Shown: positions 1-13,130 of the stretch, piece after piece | Layout of the letters: every line of letters begins with the position of its first letter | Position numbering within the stretch: position 1 is the first letter of the stretch | NCBI RefSeq assembly: GCF_964204865.1 | Contig: NC_135254.1 | Location: forward strand, 17,427,001-17,491,000 | Length of the DNA: 64,000 nucleotides | Direction: 5' to 3' | From: Styela clava | Lineage: Eukaryota; Chordata; Ascidiacea; Stolidobranchia; Styelidae | Program-made: the position numbers and the translations under genes | The notes under the pieces: model-generated | What the model was told of the DNA's origin: nothing | The model's database searches: none | Seen by the model: only the letters and a program-made list of their open reading frames with translations

Positions 1-755
1 CAATGTACACATATATATAAATTACAAATTTTCTTACAGTCTGAGGAATCGCAATAATTCGGTAGTAATATTTACAATAACGGAAAATCTGCTATTACAA
101 AATGAATATTTTTAGTTGATAAAATGCTGCACCCGATTATTCGGAAAAGCGGGATGAGGAAGCAACGAGAGCTTTCGAGAAGCCCGTGATTCCAAATACG
201 TCAAGTGATAATGACTTCTTACGCAAAATGATATTTATATTTATTTGCATTTGTGAATTTCGAGTGAAAATACACAGTTTAATAGGTACCCTTGGATAAC
301 GTCAACCGAGTTGTTTCCAATTTTCTTGCCGCGTGGTTTATCAATACTTGAACGCATAGCATTGTCAAAGTTATGTATATTTTATGATATATTATTGCAA
401 TCTCTAATAAGGATAATAGAATTACAGCTTATCACGGCGTCGTGCCGCTCCAGAGGCGTAATTTAACTTATATAGTATGAACATATGTTTCGAATTTTGG
501 AGGCAAATTTTGAAATATAATTCGTCTTTAAATTTAATGAATTTGAGAACAATGAAACTTTACGATCGACACTAATTTAGAGCTGATCCAATTTTACTAT
601 TTCGCTGTCACAACAACGAAAATTGCTTGACGATCGGTTTCTTATGATCGCTAAACGCCGAGGGCAATCCTTTAGCGACGTTTGTTATTGAAGATAGAGA
701 AGACTCGATATAATATATCTTGTTTTGTCAAGTTTGGGAGAATAAAATTACTCAC

Positions 756-794
756 CTGATCATCGCTCTCAGTTGATGCTTTCTCTTGAGGCAT
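756..794 (-). CDS. Candidate first coding exon of a minus-strand gene
   Basis: Thirteen codons beginning MPQEKASTESDDQ end exactly in CAG followed by a consensus donor, GTGAGTAA. An in-frame TAA lies five codons upstream of the ATG, so this would be the true start. The peptide is acidic and hydrophilic and I do not recognise it. The rest of the gene would lie at lower coordinates or beyond the left edge. I could not find a convincing next exon in positions 1-755. The only weak candidate is an open stretch ending in a GTAAGA donor near positions 40-100. The call rests on the ATG and donor only. Confidence 0.3.
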
Positions 795-2587
795 GCTATC
801 GACGTTTTAGACTCCCGTACTTTTCAGATATTACCATGAATTCCAAAACAATCGACTGTCAATAACTCTGACATAACACGCCGGCTACGCTGTACTAAAT
901 ATTCACACAACACTCAGTCGCTTACATAAATGGAAACGACAATCCCTCGAGAATTAGTTTGGATTTTAGCGTAATAGGGCGTCGAGTGCTCTCCAACTAT
1001 CACGAGAGTCGAGACTGAAAGCACACGACAACTAGCTTCTTTTTCTTGGCGTCTAGCTACAGTATGTTGGCCTATTACCTTGCCTGAAAAGTCATCTAAA
1101 CCAAGTTTAGGCAAGTCAAAGTTATGAGAAAATTTTATTTACGACGCGAACGTACGGTTCTAACGGCGGGATGACGTAACCGCCAGAAACGTCATAAATC
1201 ATTAAAATGCAGAGCCTTTCCACGCCTTTCCCAAAGAGAATATCGAATGAACTAGATTCCAGTTTTCGACTGGAATGAAATAAACGCCCTCTTTTGAAAA
1301 GGCCACAGTAGATACAGAGACTCAAGTGTAGTGTGCATTCCCTCGCACACACGTTTCTATTGTTATCCTCCCATGTGTGACGGCGTTTAAAAAACCCTCG
1401 CAGTTCACATCAAAATATCGACTGCGGTTCACAGAGGTAAAACCGGGTCTCGTTATTCGAGGCACAAAAGGTGAGTACTGAGGAATGCTTTTAGATTAAA
1501 CACTGCAAACTGATCTTGCGCGCCGAAAAGGCCGCGGAGTGTCATTCGAAAATCGGGAGCCTTACTACATTTTGTATCATTCAATTACATCAATTCAACG
1601 TAAATATATAGTGATGTCTACGATCGCCAATTTTTAATTAGTCATCGCCGCACACTGTATTGAAGAAATATAGCGGTAGATATTTATATTATTGATCAAA
1701 ACAATTACGGATTTCGATTATTAAGGCACCAACCACATTGATTTTTTAACGCCGGTTCTATAGCGTCGTAGAATCGAAATACACTGAAATAGCGTATAGT
1801 TTAGTTTAGATAAACAGCATAAAATTAACCATAAATATTAGGAAAATATGACAAAAATACCACTCCATAATCTGCACTGATCGTGTTTAAATAGTTTTAT
1901 AATACTTTCAGTAAATTGTGGAATTCGGGAAAAATTTGTATCACTAGGTCATTCATTCGTAACAAAGCATTGTCCCCACAACATACGAAGTCGCTACTTT
2001 ATGAATACATTACTATGCAAATTTTAACTGAATAACAATTTAGCTACCAATCGACGACTTCATCAGCTAATCTGTGAGCTCAATGGTGAAGATTTCAAAC
2101 CGCATACTCTGATATTATTACAACTTGCCAGTATTCGCATTGTGGTTAGCTATAGCTTCTGGGCTCGGTTGGCTTGATACCTCGTCTAATTTATATTAAT
2201 AATTACTCAAATGATAAAGAAATATTGCGTAGTTTTAAGGACGCCTTGTGATGAATCGTATTTACTTGAAAAGTACAATCCTAATTATTTACTCGGCATT
2301 TTGAAACAACAGAGTTGGACTGCCAACCTTTTTAGAAGTAATGAACAATTCAACTTTTTTAGAAGTAATGAACAATTCAACCTTTCTCTTACTCAAACCC
2401 AAAGCGCATTACCGGGTGGAGATCAATATGGTTGACCAATGACATATTTCACCCACGATCATGAACACTTGTAAGGCATGAAGTATGCCAACCAAGAATG
2501 CATATTTAAAAAATAAATTATGATGAAAAATTGAACACATTTATTAACCGGTTGGGCTTCATTATTGGGAACATATCACATAACGAG
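795..2587. other. Gene-free stretch, nothing recognised
   Basis: Short ORFs at 914-1114 and 1122-1352 (minus) have no recognisable motifs. A consensus donor (CAAAAG then GTGAGTACT) lies at about 1465-1480 on the plus strand and could close a non-coding first exon transcribed divergently from the 756-794 candidate. A short tandem duplication (TTTTTAGAAGTAATGAACAATTC, two copies) lies at about 2328-2380. I see nothing else supportable. Confidence 0.4.
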
Positions 2588-2962
2588 GCGGTTCCCAAAC
2601 TTTTTGTTCGTGCGGCGCCAAATTATCAGGGAAAAATCTCACAACGCACTTACACGAGAAACAAAATGCTGAAAAAATTACCCGTGTTTGCTAAACTAGG
2701 CTCAACAGATAAATAAACTGCAGCTCACGAAATTGCAGCAAGTAGTGTCTATCTCCATTGTTTTGTACCAACAGAGACATACGACACTAAATACATAAAG
2801 TAAACGACATAGAAAGGTAAAATTATTTTTTTATACACAACATTTAACATAAGAAACAATAAAACATTTATAATAAATACGATATATAAAATATTCAATC
2901 ATATTTTAGTTATGTTCAACACAATTCTGTTAATTTTAGAGGCGCACCCTGTGGTAACCGCT
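2588..2962. mobile_element. hAT-type non-autonomous element, degenerate
   Basis: The left end reads GCGGTTCCCAAACTTTTTG followed by a GCGGCGCC block. The right end reads GGCGCACC then GGTAACCGC, so the ends form imperfect inverted repeats of the common hAT form (AGCGGTTCCCAAAC). No clean 8-bp target duplication is visible and there is no transposase. It is an old, roughly 375-bp insertion. Confidence 0.45.
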
Positions 2963-3010
2963 ATCATAGCGTATTGTTGGCGACATCTAGTGCTTAAAAT
3001 GTGTACAAAG

Positions 3011-3130
3011 TAGAGATGTACCGATACCACTTTTGTCGCCGATACCGATACAAACTAAAAACGCCGATACCGATATGCCGATATTACAAAACGACCAATA
3101 TTCCGATATCGATACTATGTAAATATTACT
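3011..3130. repeat. CCGATACC-rich transposon end
   Basis: The sequence starts TAGAGATGTACCGATACC and repeats CCGATACCGATA units several times. This resembles the terminus of a hAT-like MITE. I could not find a matching inverted end, so only one end may be present. Confidence 0.3.
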
Positions 3131-5590
3131 TCAAGTGTGCAGGGCAGACGGGTTAAAGCACTAGTATTTGAGCGTTATTCATAGTGCACATTATTTCAGA
3201 TGAAAAAGGGATATGACACATCGTAAGAAATTGATGTTTGGGATTCAGATGCATTAATTAATTACAATGCGAATATCGTTTTTAGTGTTTATAGGAATAT
3301 CAGAAATATCGCCCACACATCGTATCGTCGCCGTCCACGTTTTAATTGAAAGCCTTTCACATATATTTCGTTTTATGTTTTATCGTAATCGTGCGTCGCG
3401 ACAATAAGTTACAGCGCATATGAAAGGATTTCAATCAGCGCTGGCTAGAAATACCAATAACACGTCGAGGATGTTTCTGATTTTATTATTTCATAATATA
3501 TTATAAATATTATCGTTATTTCGAGATAGTCTGGGCGGCCACGGCAATAAATCTATGAGGAAATTGTGTAGTTAAACAAAATTAAACACAACATTCAATA
3601 TCTGTGTAGAGAGATAATTGTGTCGGAATTTAACTTAACGATATCGATGGACTAAATGACACTCGCACTTGGCGATAAACAGTCAGAATGTATAACTGTG
3701 CCAAAAAGTGCGTGTTCTGTTAATAATAACGACTTCGATTCTACCCCATGATTTAAAAATGGGAGCCTAGTACTTTTAGTCAGTTAGTCAGTTAAGTCAA
3801 GTTAGTTAGTTTAGTCAGTAAACACCACCATTTATGGGTTAAAATACCGTAATGCTAATGCTTATGAAGTCTCTTTTCGTAGATGCAAGAAAATCACAAT
3901 TTCAATTGTATCACACATGCATTATGAGTCGGAATTATGACTGCTTTACAATGATAACACGATCAAAGCCTAATTTCTATGTTCCTGGATTTTATAAAAG
4001 TGAATAGTATTCATGCGGGGGATTTTACAATGTATTCGGAATTTCAGTATCGAAAATATTTTTTAGAATGTATTCGAAATAGTCGATGGGTATGGCCATC
4101 CCTGCTCATAAGGTTTGGCTACCAGGGTGGTAAAATAAATGAATGTTTAGCCTACCTACCCTATCAAATTGATACATTGATACATTGGATTGAAAACCAC
4201 TACTATTGTCATGCTTTTATAACCTTTTTATATTCTTGTGAAAAACGAAAATAGAGCCAGGGATGGATACCTGCATCCAGTTATGAATAAGGATTATTAT
4301 TAATCCAAGTTATCATTTCTATTACTACGTATCGTCACTATTACTGTGGTATTGCGATTCGCAATTACAAATGCTTTAAAATTAGTAATTGCCAACTTTT
4401 TCACATCAGAATATTTGTAATATGTGCGTAAAAACCAAAACGTAGGCTTCAAATACTGGATACAAGCTACGCGACCAATGCACATTCCAATTTAATGGTT
4501 GTGTTTTCTATATTTACAATGCTTCTGCTTCACATTGTAATTTACTCATATTTTGCTACTGTTCAGTGCACACTTTGTGAACACCCGTGGATGCATAAAC
4601 AATCATTTTAGACGAAATATTACGCTAGCAAATTGGACAACAGACACTCTTACTAGCTAACGGACTCAATAATTATATATATATACTATATTATAGGGCA
4701 CGTCATAGGAATATATTTCTCGCTATCATCGGAAATTTTGTTTGGACATTTCGAGTAGCGCAATATGGCAGAAACTTTTATTGATCAAAATAATATCATC
4801 CCATAGGAATAGGAAGGTTAAATCCGTTGACACGCAAATAATTTTGACCACAGGTTGTCGTTGGATTTCGTCTGTCAGTAAGATCGACGACATCGCCGCC
4901 AACATCTCATGAATATTTATTGAATTTTATCGGCTCAAGAATTACATCGATTTTCTTTTTGTAAACGTTGGCGTTACCCTGAAGTGTCGACCCAATAGCT
5001 GGGGTTGTTTCGTGATAACACGTCGAATGTAACTTGGGCATCAACCTTGTGTATTACCCCATATCTAGGCAATGTTTTATAGTAATGCAACTAGATAGTG
5101 GGAATTTTCAGCTTTCATTATTATCATTTTAGAACGCAAGGTATAAATTATCATTTAATTTTGAAGCATTGCATCAAAAACATTGAAATTACCAATTTCA
5201 TGTAAATATTTGGAAAAGAATAACTTCACAATTTACTTTACTTTACATTTTTTTCGAAATCAACACTCCCCAAAATCTGTGATGATTAAAGGTGTCGTGT
5301 CATACACGGTAGACATTTGTTCACGTTGCAGGGATTGCCGATCAGAATTTATTGCCACAAACATAGTTGGTAAGATAGGCATTAAGTAGAAGTTACTTAG
5401 AAGAGAGAGTTGGTAAAAAGATAATTGCTTTAATAATGAAAATCTGTAGAATTTGGGTATCACAACGAAAAGGCGCAATATGAAATCGTATCGCTCAGGG
5501 CTAATATTGCAAATATTTTCGTGATATTGAGCATATTTAAAATCTGTTTGAAAATGTTTGAAAAATAAGATTGGCATATAGTCTATAGCT
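3131..5590. other. Gene-free stretch, nothing recognised
   Basis: AT-rich unique-looking DNA. The ORF at 3979-4254 (91 codons, plus) has no recognisable motif and no supporting splice context. At about 5332-5369 (plus) a short segment lies between an acceptor-like TTGCAG and a donor-like GTAAGA, but its peptide is not recognisable. A TA-rich run lies near 4673-4690. Confidence 0.35.
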
Positions 5591-5910
5591 CAGTGGTTCT
5601 CAAACTTATGATCTACGGCCTTCTTCTTAGGTCTCTCAACAATTGTGGGAACTTCTGTACAAAGCCCCCGCCCAAAAAACACTACGCCACCGCTCAAAAT
5701 TGCAAAATCGTAATTTTTAATTTTGGGCGAAGGTTAGGAGTGCAGATTGCGCTGGAAATTCACATTTTCAAACCATTCTTAACCCAAAACCTAACTAGAT
5801 AATTGCTAATTTGGTTTTTTAAAACGTGGTGAGGGTGTTTTCCCACATCAAGTAATTTTTGCATTAGTGGCGGGGGATGTTTACACAAAATCCCAATTGT
5901 GGACCCTCTT
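5591..5910. repeat. Dispersed repeat family, copy 1 (hAT-like left end)
   Basis: It begins CAGTGGTTCTCAAACTT, a typical hAT terminus, and contains TGTACAAAGCCCCCGCCCAAAA and a later GCATTAGTGGCGGGGG. Related sequence recurs at about 8170-8350 and 62115-62345, each with a TGTACAAA core, a CCGCC(T/A)-rich stretch and a CTCAAAAT block. This identifies a dispersed repeat family rather than a gene. The ORF at 5593-5802 lies inside it. Confidence 0.5.
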
Positions 5911-6144
5911 ATATAATAATACATAGTTTTGCTTTTATCGTGTTTCTATCATCTTTTTATATCGCTCGGCACGTTTATCAATTGGAAGACAACAAACGAA
6001 AGTGATAGATTAAATAAAATTGCAGTCAAAGAATGGAACAAATCACAGTCAATTTGCTGGTACCTATTGAAAGCTTTTGCTCGTGGCATTGAAAAGCTCT
6101 GAGTGGCGAGTAAAGAAATAGAAATATAAAAAAATTGGATGCAC

Positions 6145-6312
6145 CTTCGATTTCTCTTTTCCGTGTCTTCGTCTTCTGTGCCCGTTGCTTCTATGTGATG
6201 TTTCTCGCTTGGCATTATCCGTTATTGCGGATTTTACAACTTCGCTTTTTTGAACTGTGGAGGTCTTCGAGGCCTTGACCCTCGACATAACAAAAGCTGC
6301 GCTCTTAGGCAT
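6145..6312 (-). CDS. Candidate first coding exon, basic N-terminal region
   Basis: An ATG in good context (AACAAAATGCC) opens 56 codons that end exactly in phase 0 at AAG followed by a GTGCAT donor, a weaker form of consensus. The peptide begins MPKSAAFVMSRVKASK, is rich in Lys, Arg, Ser and Thr, and ends in a strongly basic cluster (HRRRRHGKEKSK) that could be a nuclear localisation signal. I do not recognise the family. No next exon could be fixed at lower coordinates, where a repeat occupies 5591-5910. The same stretch is open in a second frame (MPSEKHHIEATG), so the frame is not certain. Confidence 0.25.
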
Positions 6313-8169
6313 TTTGTTGGTTTGTCGGTCGCACACTAATCCAGATATAAAAATTTAGTGTCTCATATTGTCAATAGCGACTTCTGTTTACATTACAGAA
6401 TAAGAACCACGTTTCCTGTGAAGTGGTTTTAATGATCTAAAATACAGAAAACACACGTAGATAGGTCAAACATAAAATGTCACAAACGGATAATTAACAA
6501 AATATGGCATAAAAAGAGTGCTGTTAGGGCCCCAAACGCGCTATAAGATAGGCGCGCGTCACGTATATGTACGTTACTTGCTTTTAGATAGCGTTTTGGC
6601 GTCCTGTGTTGAACATGACCCCAAGCAGCAACCCATAAAAGAATCCTCACATGTTTTTTGAACAATTCCGTGTAAAGTGGTTCATGCATAGGATAAAGTG
6701 AAATTGAAACCTCAAAAGTGATAAAATCGATAATTATGAAAGAAATCACCGCACTTCTTGAGCGATCAGCAATAGTGAGATCTCTGATACTTGCTGATAA
6801 GTTGTGGATGACGGTATATAACAATGAAAAATAGATGCTAGTGAAAAGCATACACGAGGCTAATAAATTTCCATTATCAGCAGACAGAAATTATTCCCCA
6901 ATTCGAGCGCGTCTTCTTTTATCTAACTTGAAGTTACTATAGGAAGAACCAATTAACTGCTACGCTGCGGAACGAATTGGGAAAATAAATCACAATCTCG
7001 AAGGTCGGGCATTCCTAAATGTTGTTTTAAAATTCAAAACCAACACTGTACTTGCTAGACAATTACAAGACTCTAAAAATATAGGTACTTCTTATATCCC
7101 CAAACTAGCTCAAAGGGGACGAAACTAAACACCCCGCATCAAGACCCCACTCGGCTTTGATATTGGACTGGGTTTCAATGACAATTTGTTATCTGAATTG
7201 GTCCACTAATCTGGGGAAAAGTCCACCTACCGCCATGCTGATATGCTGATAATAGACCCCCTGCACGTCCGGCGGTTTGCTTATGCTCGCAATTGTAATG
7301 ACAAAGCACTTACCGGTCGAAAGCAATCAGGTTAGAGAAAAAGTCTAAATTAGATCTTTCGGGAATTGACATTACTTTCGTTAGTTAAATGTAGGTTTTC
7401 GGTCGCACAATGATGAATATTTTTTGTTGTAAAATTACGTTCTTTCAAATCGTCCAGAGCGGGCTGCATGAATATTACTAATCATAAAAACAGTTGTTTA
7501 TTGATAATCGTAAGGACTATGAGTGATGCGAAGCAAGTGGCAGTTTATTGAAACGATAGACCGCTAGTTAGAATGTTAAGTAATGAAACTTGCTCACTGC
7601 TCCTAACATAATATGCTATGCTGTCCTAACTGCGTTGCGCAAGAGCGCACCTCATGCCTTGAACTATAGATTTTCACACACTAACTTACTGCGAATATCA
7701 CAAAGATTGGCTTACGAATGAATGCAAAAAAAAAATTACTATCGATACCAATTAGGTAATTGATGAAAGCTCATTATGGGGAAAAACACGACGAGGGTTT
7801 CCGAGCGATATTGAACATCGAACTACAATGAGCATAGGGAAGCGATGTTTTGGAATAATAATTCTCGTGGGAAATCAGTGATGCCCTCGTTGTCGGAATA
7901 TACATTTTTTCCTATTCGTTATCAGTGGAAATAAACTGGTTGGTGTGAAGGCAAGTTTACCAATAATACAAGCAGGGTATATTATGTGACCAAGCTCTTT
8001 CTGATATTAAATAGGAGGTTCCATAAACACACATATCAGTTAAATTGAAATGTTTTTAGACAGGAAATGCGCATATTATATAATATGTGAATCGTCTTGC
8101 TTAATCGTTGTTTTAAAAAAGAGTAGGTGGCGGACGTATCGATTTCAAATTTTCAGTACATAAAGAGGG
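6313..8169. other. Gene-free stretch, nothing recognised
   Basis: No coding exon, RNA gene or clear transposon end could be supported. The 123-codon ORF at 6480-6851 (minus) shows no motif and has no start or splice context. Confidence 0.35.
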
Positions 8170-8350
8170 TCGATTTTGTATTTTGGATCTTTTGTACAAA
8201 ACCCCGCCAAAAAAAAAAAACTTCGCCAACGCTCAAAATCAGTTATTGTCCAATTATGGTTATTACTACAGATTGTGCTAGAAATTCAAACTTTGAAATC
8301 ATTGCTGACCCCAATTGGAGAATTACTAATTTGCCAATGGGATACTTTTT
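8170..8350. repeat. Dispersed repeat family, copy 2
   Basis: It shares TTTTGTACAAAACCCCGCC, the CTCAAAAT block and the following TTGTGCTAGAAATTC/TTTGAAATCATT stretch with the repeats at 5591-5910 and 62115-62345. The ORFs 8127-8354 and 8176-8460 fall in it and are not genes. Confidence 0.5.
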
Positions 8351-11300
8351 ATAGTGTCAAGCTTGACCGCCTCCGTCACGTTCAGTGTTCTACGCTACAT
8401 TTCAACTGTTTCGGTACCGATATGAATGTGACAATTCGAAGTTTGAAAAATTCACACTAACCAATGCCTTTAAATTATATTGGGAAACTCGAATACAAGA
8501 ATATCAGCGACATGTAAGCAATTTCGCCTCATACTGACGTCAAATCAAGCAACTTCTAATTCCCGTCTAACCTCGGATGGAAATTTCGATATTTCTTGAC
8601 CAAAATGTGTCATATTTTTTCTTATTTAATTTCTGTATCAAGCACAAAATTAGTAAGTACCAAGTAAATGTCGCCGCACTCAGTAAATTTGACTTTCCAT
8701 GGACCAGGTGAGTAAAATTTCACTACATCAACGCTTACTTCCCGATACATGATTGCCCCGATATTTAGGCATGTGAAATGAACAAACCATATTTGTCTAT
8801 AGAATGAGGAGTCGCGGAGAACGTCGTCGAAAAAGGGATATACCGGTATATATATTTAGCTAGGCTGATTTGGTGTGGTTATTTAATCTTCGTGCCCAAA
8901 TATTTTGAAATTTCTCATTTGTTTTTTATCGATGGTTGTTTTAATTTTGTGACTGATTTTATTTTGTAATACAATCGTTGTTATTTTGATTACAATGCAA
9001 CGTTCACAGTGATTAATTTAGCGAGCGTAAAATAGCTTGAAACATTGTTTGAACAGCGTCGCAATACCTCCCCCCATAGCAATAATTGGCTGCACGCTAG
9101 CTACTGATCTAAAAGAGAGATCAGTTTTTTGACACGAGATCTGCAGCATGCAACGTTACCATATTTTGTTCCAATGCTCTACTAGGCACTATCGTTAGGC
9201 CATGGAGTTCTTCGTAAAAGAATTTCTTTGCCGTACCCAAACAAGGGTAAGGCTCACATTTGTGGGTGCATCGCATGGACGTTCGCGCATAATAAAGTCG
9301 GGGATAGGCCTACAGTAGAAAAATAATGACATATAACCTTTGACGATTACGCAAAGCAAATGTGGTAACCAACATATTTTATTAAGTTTTGTGCCAATAG
9401 GTATACGTTTTAAATTTATATATATATATATAGAATTTGTTTGCTTTCCAACATTTGTTTATCGCTTTTTCTTTTTTTATCAAATCAAATTTATTGACGA
9501 TTATTGAGCCGAACTAAGCATTTTACATACGACCGCAGAAACATTCAAGGTTAGTTGATCGAGTGGCGTGACTATCATCTTGCTATGATCTTATAAAAAG
9601 CACTTAATGGGAGAACGGCCGACTTAATGATCTTTTCCCATGGGTAATCAAGTACAGCGCTCGAGCATTGCATATTTTCGAGTTTAGATTGAATCAGTTT
9701 TATCCGGTGCAACTCCAGCAAGTACCAGGGTGACACATAAAACAAAAGCCCTAGAATACGTTCCGAATCACCTCCTAGGGCTAGACCAAGGACGGTGAAC
9801 CTTTTATAATAAGTGGGTCAAAGTGAGGTGGGGGGATTGCTAGCACTCGATTTTACAAAATCATGCACGAAAAAGAGGATTTCCATGCATATAAATTACC
9901 GATAACGTTTAAAATACAATGGAGAATTTATCAATGGTTTCGAAAGAGTTTGGAACGGAAATCAAATCCGATAGAATTGTAATCATCCATCGTCTCTCAA
10001 TCGCATTAAAGTTACTGCCATCCAGCTCAATTATGATTTCAGATTTCTAGCATTAATTTAAGTCTTTTCAATTTGTTTTCCAAACGGCATTCTATGCAGG
10101 AAAATGATTTATGCTGCAATTGCAGTTTTGAGTTCACCAATTGTTTGATGAATGTTCTGATACACGTTGTCAGTCGAATATCCTTACAGGGGGATTCAAG
10201 TCCAATGACTCAGATGCCCACTAAAAGTCGCACTTCCTACTGATCAGCTTGTTCTGAAATTGCTCTCTTAGCCTCAAGGGCACAATTCGATATGTCGGAG
10301 TCGCCTCGTCTTCAACCACTACTCAATTTCAGTTAATCCATCCACGCCGTCTAAATGATGTCCAGCATTTTCAAAGCATCGCCCCATAATGTTCCATATT
10401 CATCATTTGATTTTCGTCTTCAAACCAATACTAGTTATGCAATATTTAGAAATGGATACCCATGCTTCGCACTTTTCTGAGTGTAACATTCTCTGTAAGA
10501 CTTTAATCGGAAATGTGTCCAGCTAATCAATAATTTTGAAAATTAAAATTAGGGCAGGCGATAGAAAGTGAAATTTCGCAGAAAACGAAGTGGGTGATGA
10601 AACGTTCAAGTATAATCAGAAACAGAAATTCAATCCTAAACAAAATGTATTAAATTTTCATGATTTGTTTAGAAGTGATCGGTATGTTAGTCGTTGGAAG
10701 TGATTAAGTTATGGGGTTCTGTTTTTTTTTTTCGGATCACCCTGTAGCCTAGTAATTAAATTTCAGCACCGCCTGCGATCATCTAGGTTTGTGATTTCGT
10801 GACTAAATTTGAAGATTTGTCAGAAATTTTATCCAACATTTCCGGAATATTTTGATATCAGTAAACAGAGTAGAAAAATAACGTTCAGCCTCGCCTGCTG
10901 CTTGATAGTTCGAGCGCTTCGTGCAATTTTTCCAAGTTCTCTATAGTCTTTTATTCCAAATGCGTATATTAGAGCCACATTCTGCATTTTGGGCAAACTA
11001 ATTTTAAGCCCACGCACGCAGAAAGCTAGGCGCCTACGATTTGTCTGCAAACGCCGAGTTCAATCTTAAAACACCTGATAAAGGGTTATAGTCATGGTAT
11101 AAAATGGGATTTTTTTCGAGGGGTGCAGGCTCGAGGGTTCGTGATTCAAACACGAAATATATACAGGCGTGAAATCATTTGGATACATTCACGATGTGTG
11201 AACGATGTAGTTTGGCCCCAGTGATCCAGGTCTCTGATGATCTTGCCAGTAGTCAGTGATAGTGAACGTTACATTTTTATGCTTCTCTCGCTCCACTCAA

Positions 11301-12149
11301 GATCTGCTGGTGAACCCCATCAATCCTACATCGCTTAGTAAAAACTAATATTGCGCGACAGGATTGCTGGACAGTGAGGTTGAGAAAATCATAAAATATG
11401 CGAGTATATATGAGACTTCTTTCCGTCGTGTTCCACGGCACGGTTAGAGTGTAATATTGGCTCTCCTCTCCCTTAGATCGAGTATAAAATAAACAGCGAC
11501 AAATACAATCTCCAACCACTAAAAATTTGAAAGCAATTGGTTCAGTAAATCATGGGAAAGGCTATTTTTCAAAACAACAAGAAGGAAAGTACTACTAACA
11601 AGATGGACAACAACAACATGATATCAAAACGATCCACATGTACACGGTACACTTCGATTTCAATAATACTACATATTCAAACGCCCATCATAAGGCCGGA
11701 CACGAGGTCTCTCTCTCTCGCACAAGTCTGTCCAATGACATTGCTCTGTCAATAATTCATATTATGAACTCTCAAGTCGTACCCAAAACACTATCAAATT
11801 TGTGGGCGTGGAATACGCTTACTTGTTTAATTTATTCCAAAAATCATAATTCATTGAAACACGCGTTAAAAATATTTATTTTGATGCTTATATCCTGTAG
11901 TGGTAGTCAAATATTTGGAACAGCATTTGCATCGAACTCACTAACAACGGGTTCTCTCATTTCAGAAAATATATTTGCCTATATTTAAAGATTAAGACGA
12001 TGAGAGGGCCCTAGGCTGCGCCATTTGTGAGGCTCCTTTGACAATGTATAATACGGGACATATACACATATACGCTAATCACCAAGTAGATTGGATAGTA
12101 CTTTAAGAACTAGAGAGACTGGAATAGAGTGACATTAAACCACCATGGC
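8351..12149. other. Gene-free stretch, repeat debris only
   Basis: It contains a (TA)n run near 9416-9432, poly-T tracts, and at about 11525-11610 a sequence (AGCAATTGGTTCAGTA, GAAAGGCTATTTTTCAAAA, ACAACAACATGAT) related to the intronic repeats at 42251-42650 and 44580-44690. The ORFs at 10829-11050, 11277-11519, 11552-11755 and 11638-11988 have no recognisable domain. I see no supportable gene. Confidence 0.4.
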
Positions 12150-12792
12150 ACCACAGGTTTTCAAAATTCATTTCTTCAACTTTAATTGCTTTTTTAACCT
12201 TCAAAAGGGTATCTATTTGGGACAAGAGTTATTGAATTGATTGAAAATTTAACAAATATCAGTTGTAAAATTCTGAACCTGTATTATTCTTGAACAATCC
12301 TTCACAACAGTTTAAAAACGTCTTTATATATGTTAGTTTTTTTTTTTACGAGTGATTAGTCAGTTAGTGTTTTCCCAATTGCTTTAGCGTAGAATTTACC
12401 AGCATTGTTTTGATTTGTTTGTATGTGTCTTGATTCACTGTATCACCAATGCCAAATCAATGTAGTTTTCATGGTTTTTTGACCCTTCTCGCCACCTTAT
12501 TACATTACACCTACACACGTTGTCTTCGTATCATATCGAATTAGTCCTTATTAGCTTGACTATTTTAAAAGTATACAACAGCCCGAAAGTTTATTACATT
12601 CGCGTATTTTTGTGTGTGTTTATTTTTGGCCCGAGCCTTGTTTAACAAGATTTGTGTTTTTTGTTGTGAATGCGTGTTGGTGAGCGGGCACATGATACTC
12701 ATCATGTTTTAAACTTTTTTAAAGGTTTTGCCCATTTTTAATTGTACAATCATATTGCGGAGTTTTCGGAATAAACTATCTATCTAATGTTT
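12150..12792 (+). mobile_element. Possible non-LTR retrotransposon 3' end
   Basis: A long T-rich, non-coding stretch ends in GGAATAAACTATCTATCTAA, a polyadenylation-like signal followed by a short tandem tail. This is the usual look of a CR1/RTE-type LINE 3' UTR. No reverse transcriptase is visible, so this would be a 5'-truncated copy. The assignment rests only on the tail. Confidence 0.3.
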
Positions 12793-12830
12793 GAAGACAT
12801 CGCATCAATTTTCACCACATTATTCTAACC

Positions 12831-13122
12831 CAGTAGTTTCCAAAGTTGATTTACCGCGGGCCAGAATTAGAAGCTGAAGGATATTCGCGGGCCAGGAAAG
12901 GGGGGCGTCCGCGAGGGGCCGATACCTGTACCGGTAGGTATAATAAAGATACCAAACTGAATTGTTAAAATTATAGACGTGCCTGAACTGTGATAATGAC
13001 ATAACAATTGGCTGTGTCTAGAACACAAGAAAGAAAAAAGTGTTAAACTATTTCATTGCGGAGGCTTTATTAAATCATTACGTCAGTCATACTGTAATTC
13101 GCCCGGGGTTTGGGAACCACTG
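12831..13122. mobile_element. hAT MITE with near-perfect 8-bp target duplication
   Basis: The ends CAGTAGTTTCCAAA and TTTGGGAACCACTG are imperfect inverted repeats. The flanks TTCTAACC (12823-12830) and TTTTAACC (13123-13130) match at 7 of 8 positions. The interior holds the CGCGGGCCAG motif common in hAT ends. It is 292 bp with no transposase. It lies downstream of the GCL gene. Confidence 0.75.
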
Positions 13123-13130
13123 TTTTAACC

